Shown here one piece after another: positions 52,546 to 63,890 of a stretch of DNA of 64,000 bases. The notes under the pieces are model-generated. The model saw only the letters and a program-made list of their open reading frames with translations. It did not search any database and was not told where the DNA came from. Source of the DNA: Circinella minor (taxonomy: Eukaryota > Mucoromycota > Mucoromycetes > Mucorales > Lichtheimiaceae); assembly GCA_016758965.1 (NCBI GenBank), contig JAEPRB010000173.1, positions 1 through 64,000 of the forward strand, in the 5' to 3' direction. The translations under genes were made by a program, and so were the position numbers. Each line of letters starts with the position of its first letter. Position 1 is the first letter of the stretch.

Positions 52546-54767
52546 TACGTTGTTATATACCTAAGTTCAACATCGAGCATTGTGTTGATTCCCCATTCTC
52601 ACACTTGAGTTCATTCTTCGGACCCAAATCTTCCCCACCCCCCAAAAAAACACGAGCAGTAATAAAAAAAAATGGATAAGAGGTGAACAAGGGATGGACT
52701 CAAGTAATAATATTCACCAGCGGGCTAAATATATATCGATACAAGACTTTTTTTTATTCATTTTCAATAATCTATCATGGCTAGCGAGTATTTTCTATAT
52801 CGTACATTAATCCTCCATTTTGATAATGATTGTTCTACTCAAACTCATGAAGATTTTCAGCGTCAAAATCGCGTCAATCTGACAGTCCCTCCACCATCGC
52901 AGAAATCATAGAAAAATTTTGTACGTAGCTCTTTAAAACTACCACTAGGCATCTTTCAATTGGAAGAATTAGTTACTGACACTGTTACTATCTCGTGCAC
53001 GTTTTCTTTTTGGCATACCTTGAACCATAGTTATGTTTCTAAATTTATATCACACTAACTTAAAATGATATAAATAAAAACAAGGAGCGATAATGTTAAC
53101 ATGCCTTCATTACCTGCTTTCTTCTTTTTATCAAAATGTTTGCGCCACCCACATGCTGTTGGTCATTTTTTATGGTGATGTCTATTTAAAGAACGAGTAA
53201 TTATATCATTCATAAGTTTATATGTATCATCTCTTTTTTTCTATATTCCAGTTGTCATATTAGTACACGAGTAACAAAGCGGCTGCTCACTTCAAATAAA
53301 GAAAAAGGATTTTAGCATTTTATAGGTATTGTTTCATTCTATAACTTCCTTATAAACAGTAAATAACAAAAAAAAAATATTAATGGAAAATTTCTCGGAA
53401 GAAAAAAGAAGTAGTTCATGATTGACGGATAAAGAATAATGATATCATTAGCGACGAGTTGATAACCTGCGAGTTTATGTTCTATATATGGGGTCTACTA
53501 TTGTTTTCCAAATGGATGTGACACCTCTCTCTGTTTCCTTTTATGATTCAAAAAATAAATTAAAAATCCGGGCCAATGATATAAGTTCTGTATATCATTT
53601 TTATCACTAAAAAATGAAATATGATTTACAAAACAAAAAAACTGTTTCTTTTATTGACAAACTAAAATTGAATAAAACTACATTATTTATGATTTAATAG
53701 TTATTTATTTTTTAATAAGTTATTAACAACATTTTATTGACTTATTTAAATTTGATAATAGTTAATTGTTTATGCACGTAATTAAGATAGTTGCATGTTT
53801 TTTTTTAACAAAAAAAAATGTGTTACAACGGCATTCGATCAAAAAGCTTTATTTATTTTTAAAATCAGCGAGACATTAATATATTATGTTAATCAAAACA
53901 TTAGAAGATCTTTATGATAATAAGCTTTTATTTTATTTTATCATAGTTTAATAGAAAAATAAAGTATAGTAGCACTTTTTAATTTTGCATGACTTCTGTT
54001 ACTAGAAAAGTGCTTCTACCAAGGGAAAAAGTAACGTAGCATATTATATATAAGCTAAATAGTCTATTTTTGACAGCAGCAAAAAAAAACAAAAAACGAT
54101 CACTTCAACCAGATGGTCACCACAGAAGAGTAAAGAAAAAAGAATATATAATTATTTACTCAGCAAACAAAGGCACTATATTTTATCACGATGGTGATGA
54201 GAAGGATCGTATACAAAATCTCGAGTTTCCTTGCCTGTAATTGAAAAATAAAATAAGAAAAAGATAAATATAGCATTTGATGGCCCGTGAATAATTTTTT
54301 ATTTTACTGGCAAAAAGAATCTGGAAGACACGATTGATTGATTGATTTTTTAAACATTTCTTTTTTACTTGTTTATCTCATTTTTCACTCCTGCATCAAT
54401 TAAAATATACAAAAGAAAAATTATATGTTATCGTGCTATAACAACAACGACAAGATCATAAATATTAATAAATTGATTATAATTATAATAATAAAGAAGC
54501 TATTTGCGGAGAGAGAGACATTGAAATGAGATAAAAATAAAAATCGGTTTAGTGTAACTCAAATTAGTGAAGAAAAAACTCCGTTCCGTGGAATAACTTT
54601 TTTTGGGATGAGGGGAACTTTTTTTTTTTGTTGACAGAATAAGGAATCACACTCATAAACTTATTACACGCACGCACACACTGCAAGGCACAATAAGAAA
54701 AAAGACACGCATATTAGAGAGAGAGAATAATCTAAAAAACTCATATAACTTTAAATAAAGGTTCTGG

Positions 54768-54828
54768 CCTCTTTTTTTTTTCTACTTCTTTTCTTCTTTC
54801 TTTACTTCCATCACTTTTTTTTTTTTTA
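54768..54828 (+). promoter_or_regulatory. Pyrimidine-rich promoter element of UAP1 (putative)
   Basis: Long CT-rich tract 65-125 bases before the UAP1 start codon, followed by ACATATAAAC about 20 bases upstream of the ATG. CT-rich tracts near transcription starts are typical of strongly expressed fungal genes; inferred here. Confidence 0.35.
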
Positions 54829-54892
54829 AAAAAAAATCAACACCACCCACATCATCTTTCCTTGAGCAAGCACATATAAACTTATATTCAAT

Positions 54893-56672
54893 ATGACCGT
54901 TAGTGACATTCATGAATCCGAAATTCAAGCCTTGAGAGTTCGTTATGAACAAGCTGGTCAAGGTCACGTTTTCCAATTCTTTGACCAATTGGCTCCTACT
55001 GAACAACGCGAATTATACGATCAGTTAGCTGCACTTGATGTTGAACGTGTCAACCAAATCTATACCAAGGCTATTGAAGGTGCTGAAGCTGACAAGCAAA
55101 ATCAAGAAGCATCTGTTGAACAATTGCCTGACGACGTGTTTGATTCCGTCATCAAGGCTTCCCCAGAAACTGTTAAGGAATGGGAAACTTTGGGCCTTAA
55201 ACAAATTGCACAAGGTAAAGTAGCTGTCATTTTAATGGCAGGTGGTCAAGGTACTCGCTTGGGTTCCAGTGCTCCCAAGGGTTGTTATGACATCAAGTTA
55301 CCATCTGGTAAAAGCTTGTTCCAACTTCAAGCAGAACGTATTTTACGTCTTCAAGATATTGCACGTCAATATAAGAAACCTAGTGACCAAACTGAAAGTA
55401 TCATTCCTTGGTATATCATGACATCTGGTCCAACCCATGCAAATACTTATAACTTTTTCAAGGAAAATAACTTTTTCGGTCTTAAGGAAGAAAACGTCAT
55501 CTTTTTCCAACAAGGTAAATAAAGCAATTAAAAAAAAAAATAGGAGGGAGGGAAAAAAAAGGGGGGGAGGGATTACGTATATTATGACTATTACGTTATT
55601 TTATGTATGTACATAAAGATAACTCACATAAAAAATATTCAATCCATATTATCATTATTATACAGGTACTTTACCTTGTTTGACCTTTGAAGGAAAGATT
55701 ATTTTGGAATCTAAGGGCAAGGTGAGTTTCTTTCTTTTTTTTTTGTTTGTTTATATGTATATATATAGTGTGGCAAAAGCTAGAAAAAAAACGGGAAAAC
55801 TAAATGCAAGGGATTACGTGTATGCGGGATATGTTTATTAGGTTGCTATTGCCCCCGACGGTAACGGTGGTATCTATGCTGCTGTCCAAAACACTGGTGT
55901 CATTCAGTCACTCAAAGAACGTGGCATCTTATACTCCCACTGCTACTGTGTTGACAACTGTTTGGCCCGTGTTGCTGACCCTGCATTCATTGGTTACTCT
56001 GTTTCCAAGAACACTGATTGTGGTGTCAAGGTAGCCGTCAAAACTTCCCCTGAAGAACCTGTAGGTGTTGTTTGCCTTCGTAACGGTCGTTATGGTGTTG
56101 TTGAATACTCAGAAATTTCTCAAGAAGTTTCCGAGAAACGCCGTGAAGATGGTTCTTTAGCCTTTGGTGCAGCCAACATTGCCAATCATTTCTTCTCTAC
56201 TGAATTTTTGGAACGTGTGCCATCCTTTGCTTCCGAATTGGAATATCATATTGCCAAGAAGAAGATCAAACATGTCGATTTGGAGACAGGTGAACAAATT
56301 ACTCCCAAGGCTAACAGTGGTATGAAACTCGAATGCTTTGTCTTTGATGTCTTCCCCTATGCAAACAAATTTTCTGTCCTTGAAGTCGACCGTAAGGATG
56401 AATTCTCTCCATTAAAGAATGCTCCAGGTGCTGGTGCAGATTGCCCTGAAACTTCCCGACGTGATATCATTGCTCAACATATTCGCTTCATTGAAGCTGC
56501 TGGTGGTAAAGTTGTTGGTGAAAACGTAGATGACTGTGAAAAGGTCGAATTTGAAATTTCTTCTTGGGTTTCTTATTCTGGTGAAGGTTTACGTGATATT
56601 GTTGATGGTAAGACCATCCAAGTACCTGCCATCATTGAAACAAGAGAAGATTTAATTAATGCTTGCAAATAA
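54893..56672 (+). CDS. UAP1: UDP-N-acetylglucosamine pyrophosphorylase
   Basis: Exons 54893-55514, 55666-55721 and 55842-56672 join in frame to 502 residues, the usual eukaryotic length (yeast Qri1/Uap1). The enzyme makes UDP-GlcNAc from UTP and GlcNAc-1-phosphate in the cytosol, the last step before chitin, N-glycan and GPI-anchor synthesis. The nucleotide-binding loop VILMAGGQGTRLGSSAPKG is at about residue 110-128. Family blocks follow: PWYIMTSGPTH, FFQQG, APDGNGGIYAA, the active-site region NCLARVADPAFIG, GVVCLRNGRYGVVEYSE, and the C-terminal KLECFVFDVFPYANKF and PLKNAPGAGADCPETSR. Coding is richer in C-ending codons than most neighbours, consistent with high expression. The start ATG (54893) fits the alignment of the N-terminal helix region. 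Confidence 0.97.
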
Positions 56673-58872
56673 AGAGGATGAGAAAGGATTACAGCTTTTT
56701 CTTATACCCCCCTGAAAAAAAGCAAAAAGAGTTACATCTTTTTCCCTCATATATATAAAAACAACATCTTTCTTTTTCTCATACAACAAACAATAGCATC
56801 TTATTTCACTCTCTTTCCCTCTCTTTATATTTCCCGTATTCTTTAAACTCATTTTTATAACCGTGCTTTTTTTTCTGTCTTTTCTGTTCCTTTTTTTTTC
56901 CATTCTTCTCTTCGTTTACGTATACTTTTCGTAGTAGAATTGTTTTGATACCTTTGTTTCACCCCCTTCTGAAAATATAAAGATTTTGTTTCAACAAGAT
57001 TATTCAAATATTAACAAATATATTGTTATCAAGTTACAAATTTTTATAATTGTTTGTATCAAAGTTTTTCTTTTATGTATCTTTTTTGTTTATTTGCAAT
57101 TAGGATACATATAACACATTTGTTTTCCGAACAAATTACACGTGGTATCATGTTTTTTTCAATCATTCTACTAGCGTACTTTTACATCTGCGGAATTAAA
57201 GCAGGCAATTACCAGCTGATGAAGAGGTCTATTTAATGACAGCAACTAAAAGTCGTGCCATCCTGCGTCGTGCCATTTCTCCAAGATTGTGTTTAATTGG
57301 ACTCCGATGTGTTCGGTCGTGTCGTGCCATTGATCCTGCTTTACTATCCTGCCGTCATGTATGTTTTAAATTTACCACATTACAGATCATAAAAAAGACT
57401 TTAAACATGTACTAGTACGGCCTTTAATAACTCTTGATACTTGATAATATAATATAAGAATTTCATAGTAATAATATTAAATACGTACAGTATATAGTGA
57501 CATTATTCTTATTTGCCAGCAAGCTAATTATGAATATTATCAACATGGTCAGTAAATTTACAAAATACTCGATTATTAAATTATTACAACAGAATAAAAA
57601 AAAAATTGCTTGAGCCTTCTCGTTCCCATTATCAAGTTTTATTATATACTGTACTTTTATAAATATATGAACTGCTACGTCATGTTGGGTCACAATAATT
57701 ATAATTATAGATAAAGAAATTTGGGGCGTCAAATTTTATAGCATGATAATTTTTATCCATAAAACCGGTTCACAAAAAAAAAAAAGAATATAGCTGTTAA
57801 TGCAAAACTCATTGTTATTCTTCTCATTTTTCTATTATTCAACAAACTTCTCCCTCATCTACGTATCCTTGAACCTCTCCTACTTTCCCTCATAAAAATG
57901 TGATTTAACAATATATTGTTTGTTCCGTATCTTGTCACGAATATAGACAAGATTGATTATAATATAACTTTTTCTTTCTTTCAAACATTTTGTTTCAATG
58001 ATAGAAGTAATAAAAAAAAGGAAACGTTTTCGATGGTAAAAGCCTTTGTTCATAGTAATAATGTGAGCTTCTTAAATAAAATACTGCAACACGTTTTTTT
58101 TTTGTTATGTAAAGCGGCTGATATACTTATAATTCTTTTATTAATAGTCTTTTTTTTAATTCTGCCACACAAGGTGAGCAATGAGCTTATCAGAGACTAC
58201 TTGTAGTACCAGCAATATTATTATTTTCATGTTTATCCATGAATTGATTTGACGTACCTAGTTGAAGAAAAAAAAACCAAAATCATTATGATACTTAGAC
58301 TGAGTGCAGCTGGTTACTTTCTGTAACTTTCTTCTAAGCGAGTTGTTGGATTTGTTTATTAGTTCAAGAATTAATCCCGTTTATTGGTTGTCGTCCAATA
58401 ATAGACCACTTTATTCTTAATGTACTCCACGACAGTTTACACTACAGCCAGCATTCTCAATGTTATTAGCAGATACGTTGACACAATTAACATTCTTAGC
58501 GACACTTAACTTTCTTAAGTTAATTTTACGAAAATACTACTGATGATATTAACAATAATTTTTTTTTCATCTCCTTCTGCTTACATATCATGTTTATTGA
58601 ATCATTTGAGTTCTCAGAACATTATTTTTTGGAACTTATCGTAAACCTTTACGGTTTTTCAACTCCATGACCAATGCTGCTGCATCAATTTCATCTCTTC
58701 ACACTAGGTCAGCTTCATCTATCTTATTCATGATTGTGCCGTTATTTTTAGATTACGACAAGAGAAATCAGAATACTCCTTATGACATTAATGAACACGC
58801 TCTCAACAAATTACATATCGAGGTACTATGGACTTTTTAACGAAAATACAAAAAAAAAATTGCTCAAATTGA

Positions 58873-59130
58873 AACAATCTGTTTCAAAAATCTAAGAATT
58901 TTGCCTACCAAGGCATTCAAAATTTTGGAACAAATACATTACGATACGGAGGTTCCATATCACCCATTGTTCACACATCTCAGTATATAGCAAGAACACA
59001 ACATTTACTTGAGCAAGATATCACTCAACAGAATACTAAGAAATTGATTATTGATGGACACGATAAAAAATGGTACAATAAATCAAGCTGTATGAAATAT
59101 CTTTTAAAAGCTGAATTTCATTTTCGATAA
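58873..59130 (+). pseudogene. Coding-like fragment, unrecognised
   Basis: An 85-codon open stretch with balanced composition (contains FAYQGIQNFGTNTLRYGGSI and LIIDGHDKKWYNKSSCMKYL) ends at TAA 59128-59130. Upstream pieces around 58660-58830 are also coding-like but in other frames, so this looks like a broken gene or transposon product. Family not recognised. Confidence 0.3.
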
Positions 59131-59237
59131 GCCATTTGCGTCGAAGATGATTTAAAAATATAACACTCGTTTATTTATTAGGTAAAATTAACTACTTTAA
59201 CATCCATTACATGTATTTTTTTTATTTTATTTTTTCA

Positions 59238-59325
59238 CCATGGGAAAGAACCAGAACATCCAGAACATTCAGAACATTCAGAACGTTACACCAGAACATA
59301 CAGAGCAATCAGAACCAAATTTCGA
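59238..59325. repeat. Short tandem CAGAACATT-like repeat
   Basis: Several imperfect copies of a 9-10 base unit (CAGAACATC, CAGAACATT, CAGAACGTT, CAGAACATA, CAGAACC) in about 85 bases, in otherwise single-copy looking DNA. Confidence 0.7.
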
Positions 59326-59405
59326 ACATAAATTTCCATATTTGAACAACAGTGAATGAAACTGAATAAAAATATATTTTGTTTTGTGAAAAATAAAAAA
59401 GTTGT

Positions 59406-59685
59406 CTAAATCATCCCAATTTCTCCAACACGAATCTCTCCTGGAATCATATCCGGATAAATCATATATTGTCTATCTTCGACCAGCGAAGATTTCAACA
59501 TCCCTGCATAGTCTTTGATATTATCGACATGCGTAATTATAATCTTATCAGCAACATTTTGGAATTATCTTCCATATGCTACACTGATTCTCTTCCGTTA
59601 TATTTTCTTCTCTTCCCATTTTGAATCTTTCTCATTGCTGTACGTATCACTGCAAATGATCACATTTACTCTTCTATCCATCCAT
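59406..59685 (-). pseudogene. Decayed coding fragment, C-terminal part, unrecognised
   Basis: On the minus strand about 28 codons (MDRRVNVIICSDTYSNEKDS...) are followed, after a frame break and a stop, by about 50 codons (contains DKIIITHVDNIKDYAGMLKS and ends GEIRVGEIGMI before TAG at 59408-59406). Composition is clearly protein-like, but the frame is interrupted. Probably a relic of a mobile-element or lineage-specific gene. Confidence 0.35.
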
Positions 59686-61047
59686 CATTCTATTGCTCTC
59701 TTTGTATATTATAAATGTTCTTTGACAATGTTGAACTCCACGAAGTATTTCGAGTAAACATACCAATAGAAAAATAAAAATAAAATATTTTACAAGAGGT
59801 TGCTATAGTAAAAAGCGAGAAGTACAATTGTGCTATTACTAGCGGACTGTAAGAGTATAGGTATGTTAGATCGGTAATCCTCGCTGATACTTAAATTCAT
59901 ACATTGGCCAAGTTAAGTTTCCATGGATGACTCAGTGTGTAAATATGAAATAGATCAATATATTTTACTACTTATAATTTTGTCAAATCGACTTTTTATA
60001 GATTATGTAATATAAATGAAAGAATTAAGGATACGCAATAGAGAAGAGAAAGAAAAAAAAATGATTAGCTGACATGACAATAATGTATATAAATTTCAGA
60101 TGAGTGGGATATCATACGTAGCTAGAATTTTCAAAACGATTAGAGTCAAATGGTTCAGTACGTATACATGAAGTTATTTTATTCGTATTTTTCTGTTAAA
60201 AGTATAATGATTTGATAACACTTGTTTTGTTTGTACGTAATACGTAATAATAAAACTATGTCCTCTCAGTTGTAAGATTAAAGTAAAGTACAGTATTTGT
60301 CACGTCATGCATCCTTTTTGTTCCCTTCTGTTTTGGAATAATAATAATTTTTTTTTATTATTTACTTATTATATTTGTTACCTATTTATTTTGCTCCGTT
60401 ATTCCTTTAACGAGAAAAAAAGGGCAAAATAAAAGGAAAATCAAAGAAAGAAAAAAAAAGCTCAAAAGAACGCTCTTTATGTTCCCCATGAATATTTAAC
60501 GTGCAATGGGAAAAAAAGGAGTAAAAAATCTCACAGACACAATGAGGAAAAAAAAAAAAATTAAAAAAAGTTACCCCTTTTTATAACTTTTTTTTCCGTG
60601 ACCGTTATCAAAATTTTGAATTTCCGTAGTGATTGACTTGTTTTTAAATACAGAAAAAAAGGGAGGGCATGTGATGTTGCCCAGTAACAAGTTTTACATG
60701 AATAAATAAAAAAAAATTCATAAAGGGGATGATAAAAAAAAAACTGGTCAAATGATTAAAGAAGTATCAAATCGTCTATGCCGATCCCAAATAATTAAAC
60801 TTCCTTGTCACCAATTATTTCACAGCCAACTCCGAAAAAGCACAGACCTCCTTAGAATCATCAACATCTTTTTTTTTTTTTTGTGAACAAGAGAACAAAG
60901 ATATTCTAGCTTAAAGAAAAAAATATATATTGTTTTTTTCTAATGATTCGCGACCGAATTATTTTTTATGTACTTAGTAAAATACCAGTTGTTCGATAAA
61001 CCGGTATCCCGTGAACTTGTTCAAATATTTACCGGATTTATAATAAT

Positions 61048-61049
<2 letters not shown>

Positions 61050-61082
<33 letters not shown>
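61050..61082. repeat. T33 homopolymer
   Basis: Uninterrupted run of 33 T directly downstream of the small frame at 61122-61391 (minus). Length may be unreliable in an assembly. Confidence 0.85.
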
Positions 61083-61121
61083 CAATTCTAACTCTTAATT
61101 AGTAAAATCAATAATACAAGC

Positions 61122-61391
61122 TTATTTAAACATTATCTCTGCTTTTTTCTTTGCTTCCAATCGATTAGTTAATTCGTTCACACAGTAAATAAAAATGTCT
61201 ATTTCATCCTTGTCGTCAAGAGAAAACGTGTCAATAAATTGTTGATAACAATGTCTTGTTTTCCCCAATTTCACAGACAGATACTTTTTTTTTTCTTCCT
61301 CGTCCTCTACTTCCTCAACTTCTTTGTGTAATAGCTCAGCATTATAAAATGTGTAATTGTGATGCTGTTGATACAATTTATTACTACGCAT
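61122..61391 (-). CDS. Small hypothetical protein, 89 aa
   Basis: Starts with a true ATG (MRSNKLYQQHHN) and ends at TAA, with no introns. The composition is mixed, unlike the homopolymer frames nearby. An acidic and basic segment (KEVEEVEDEEEKKK) is followed by SVKLGKTRHCYQQFIDTFSL, then DDKDEIDIFIYCVNELTNRL and a Lys-rich end, suggesting a soluble helical protein. No signal peptide, membrane segment or known domain is recognised. It could be a small lineage-specific gene, the last exon of a longer gene, or a relic. Confidence 0.35.
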   Translation of the reverse strand: MRSNKLYQQHHNYTFYNAELLHKEVEEVEDEEEKKKYLSVKLGKTRHCYQQFIDTFSLDDKDEIDIFIYCVNELTNRLEAKKKAEIMFK

Positions 61392-62686
61392 TTATTGAAC
61401 TACTGATCATGCTCCATATTATCATACTACTATAATACACACTTTTGTTGTGAATTCATTATTGATCTAATCTCTGGTTCATTCTTCGCTTTAACTTAAT
61501 AAAACTACAGATGTAACGGTTATTTTTTTTTTTCAATTTCGAACAGTTGATTTTATTACTTTTATTTATGATTTATACAATATATATAGAAATAATCGCA
61601 TCTATGAATTTGATAGTCTACTTATGAAGGCAGTTCTTCCGGGACTTCTCATTGAATAATACGCTTTTCATACCCAACCTTTTTTTTTTATCGTTATGCA
61701 AAAAGGCATTTGTACTTTCTTTTTCTTTTAGAATGGGGGCATGAAGCATAAAACATGAAGAGACAGTTAAACGGATTGTCAAAAGAAATATCCTTCTCCA
61801 TTATATTTTTTACTCTTTTAATTATTTTGCGCTAATCAGTTTTTTTTTTAGAAATGAAGGACATGCATTTATTTTTATGGCGTTTATCTACGTAACACAA
61901 CAGAAATTCTTCACAGTCAACTGTTATTCACAAAAATAAAAAAATAAAAAAAAACAAATATTATAGCAAAAGTTATTATTCGGATCGAAGGCGCAAAATT
62001 CGTCCTACTTGTTTTTTATTTAACACAATTATAACTTATATGTAATGAAGAATCTTTCCAAAAGAAGATCGAGAAATAACAGATCTATCATCTAATTTTA
62101 AGGTATAACGGGAGGTAACCAGGATATGATGGATAAAAAGGGAATTCTAAAACGGATGGAAGGATTATTAGACGACAAGAGGATGGAAAACAGTACGTAT
62201 ATAATAATAAAATAGGAAATGAAAAGAATAATAAAGGAACATATAAATTGGATCATAATCTGATCGTTCGATCAGTTGCGGGGAATTGAGGACAAGGAAG
62301 AAAAGAGAGAAATAAAGAATAGTAAGAATTACAAGAAGAGTGTAATTATGATCATAGAAAGAAAAGAATAAAAATATCATATGTGAAAAGAAGGTTTTCG
62401 GAGAGACGCGAGTTAAAAATTGACAGAAGGAAAGATAATGACAACAAGAAAAGTGTGGATAGAATAACGATAGGAGAATGCCAAAAATAAATAACTCGGA
62501 GAAAAGGAATGGAAGAAGTATTAATAAGGAGCTAGGGGATTGATTACGGAAAGGAGGGGATGATTTGTGGTGAACGTTCAACCATCAGAAGAACCAATCG
62601 TATCAAGAAAAAAGTAAAAAAGAAAATTCATGTGGTTGAGGCCGGCATACCTCACACACTCCGTGTCAAGATCATGCATCAACTGT
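61392..62686. other. Intergenic; purine-rich plus strand
   Basis: AT-rich at first. From about 62100 to 62560 the plus strand is strongly purine-rich (A and G), which produces a 137-codon hydrophobic frame on the minus strand that I do not accept as a gene. Next to the Helitron relic, so it may be part of the element's body or flank. Confidence 0.45.
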
Positions 62687-63716
62687 TTAAGTTTTAAGCG
62701 GAAAATTTGAGAAGTGATATCGGGACCGTCGGCCTGGCAAAAGAGCATTTTGGATTTCGAGCCAGCTTGGATTACAGGTACATGTGATAAATAAGTCAGG
62801 CTTTCCTAATCGACCAACTATGTTGATATAATTTGCTGCATGTGGCGAGGAGAGCCAGTAAAAGAAGAAGGTTAAGATGTATCGACGACCAACATTACGC
62901 ATATCACCATCACCCTAATAGAACAGCATCAGCAACATTACTATAGAGATCAGAACGTAATCGTGATTGGTTTAGGCGAATATATAGTAGGCGATTGGAT
63001 CCCATTTTTGCATACATAGTTACAATATATTGCTGAAAAAGTTTTCCAAAGAAGTGCAACTCATTTTCATCATTATTCCCCCGGAGTATAAAACAATACT
63101 TATACCATTGCATTACTGTAATCGTTTCGTTATTGGAACGGGACATAATAGTCCAACCTTCATCACCTAATTTCCACAGCTAATGTAATGCACAAAGAAA
63201 CCGTTTTAAGTGCAAATTTTTGTTGTATCACACCTTCGGGAAAAATCAATACGTAATGAAGTGTATCATAATGACGATGACCCTCGTTAGTGTGTTGAAA
63301 CGAATCGAATCTCGTTCTCATAACAATATCACGACTATTAACACTTTCGTCATTATTTTCTACAATAAGAATACCAATCTCTGATTCAGTAGGTCTATTG
63401 TATCTTAGTGCATCTGGAGTGTTTTCTGCTCTAATGATCATTTGCACTGATTCCGACTCTCTATTGCGAGTAATTTTCTGCCATTTGCTTCAATGATTGA
63501 ACAAAAGAGTTCACTTGGTGCATTATATTTTGAAATTGTTGCAGTGTCTCAGAGTTCAATACAGTACTTGCAATGGTTAAAGGATTTTGAAGTTCAGTAG
63601 TAGGATCATGAGCGTAAATTCGGGCGAATGCTGGTGTGGCTGTATTATAATTTGGAAATAGTGATCCTATGCGATGATAAACGTTCCCATGAATACGAAA
63701 AGTTATAAGCACCATT
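62687..63716 (-). pseudogene. Helitron helicase (N-terminal helicase-like domain), broken relic
   Basis: Four minus-strand frames in order match the N-terminal helicase-like domain of fungal Helitron proteins. From 63716: ITFRIHGNVYHRIGSLFPNY; then MIIRAENTPDALRYNRPTES, ILIVENND and DTLHYVLIFPEGV; then FGKLFQQYIVTMYAKMGSNR followed by LLYIRLNQSRLRSDL; then GRLGKPDLFITCTCNPSW. Frame breaks separate them near 63470, 63165 and 62905, and part of the segment normally before the KPDLFIT block appears missing. The Rep catalytic motif and helicase domain are not found in the remaining sequence to the left, so it is truncated and inactive. Helitrons move by rolling-circle transposition; no Helitron ends could be defined. 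Confidence 0.85.
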
Positions 63717-63890
63717 TCGAGAATTCGCCATAAATGTAGTATCTACTCTCGCTGGGATTACCTTTTGGGCGCGCACAAGCGCGTCTTTTTTTTTTTTTTT
63801 TTTTTTTTTTCATTCGCGTCCAGCAATTATTTTTTTTTTTTTAAAACTTTCTCGCGATATCTTTAATTTTTTTTTTTTTTTACACATAAA
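63717..63890. promoter_or_regulatory. Upstream region of the right-edge gene
   Basis: Contains GCGCGC and GCGCG patches (63768-63784) and three T tracts (about 63787-63810, 63831-63841, 63868-63880) just before the ATG at 63891. It looks like a fungal promoter with T-rich spacing elements, inferred only. Confidence 0.3.

Larger units (their letters stand above)
50429..54892. other. Gene-poor region of 4.5 kb with exon-like fragments
   Basis: Mostly AT-rich. A CT microsatellite lies near 50563-50581. The parts from about 51940 to 52545 look like remains of coding sequence (see separate entry). A 44-codon frame at 52777-52911 begins MASEYFLYRT, is unrecognised, and may belong with them. The last 130 bases carry the UAP1 promoter. 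Confidence 0.45.
56673..61121. other. Gene-poor, relic-rich region of 4.4 kb
   Basis: AT-rich background with islands of protein-like composition and short tandem motifs, listed separately (57236-57420, 58873-59130, 59238-59325, 59406-59685). T33 lies at 61050-61082. No intact gene is recognised. Confidence 0.45.

Noticed and set aside
62168..62581. 137-codon minus-strand open frame
   Set aside because: Product of a strongly purine-rich plus strand; the peptide is Phe/Leu/Ser/Tyr low complexity with no domain and sits beside a relic transposon.
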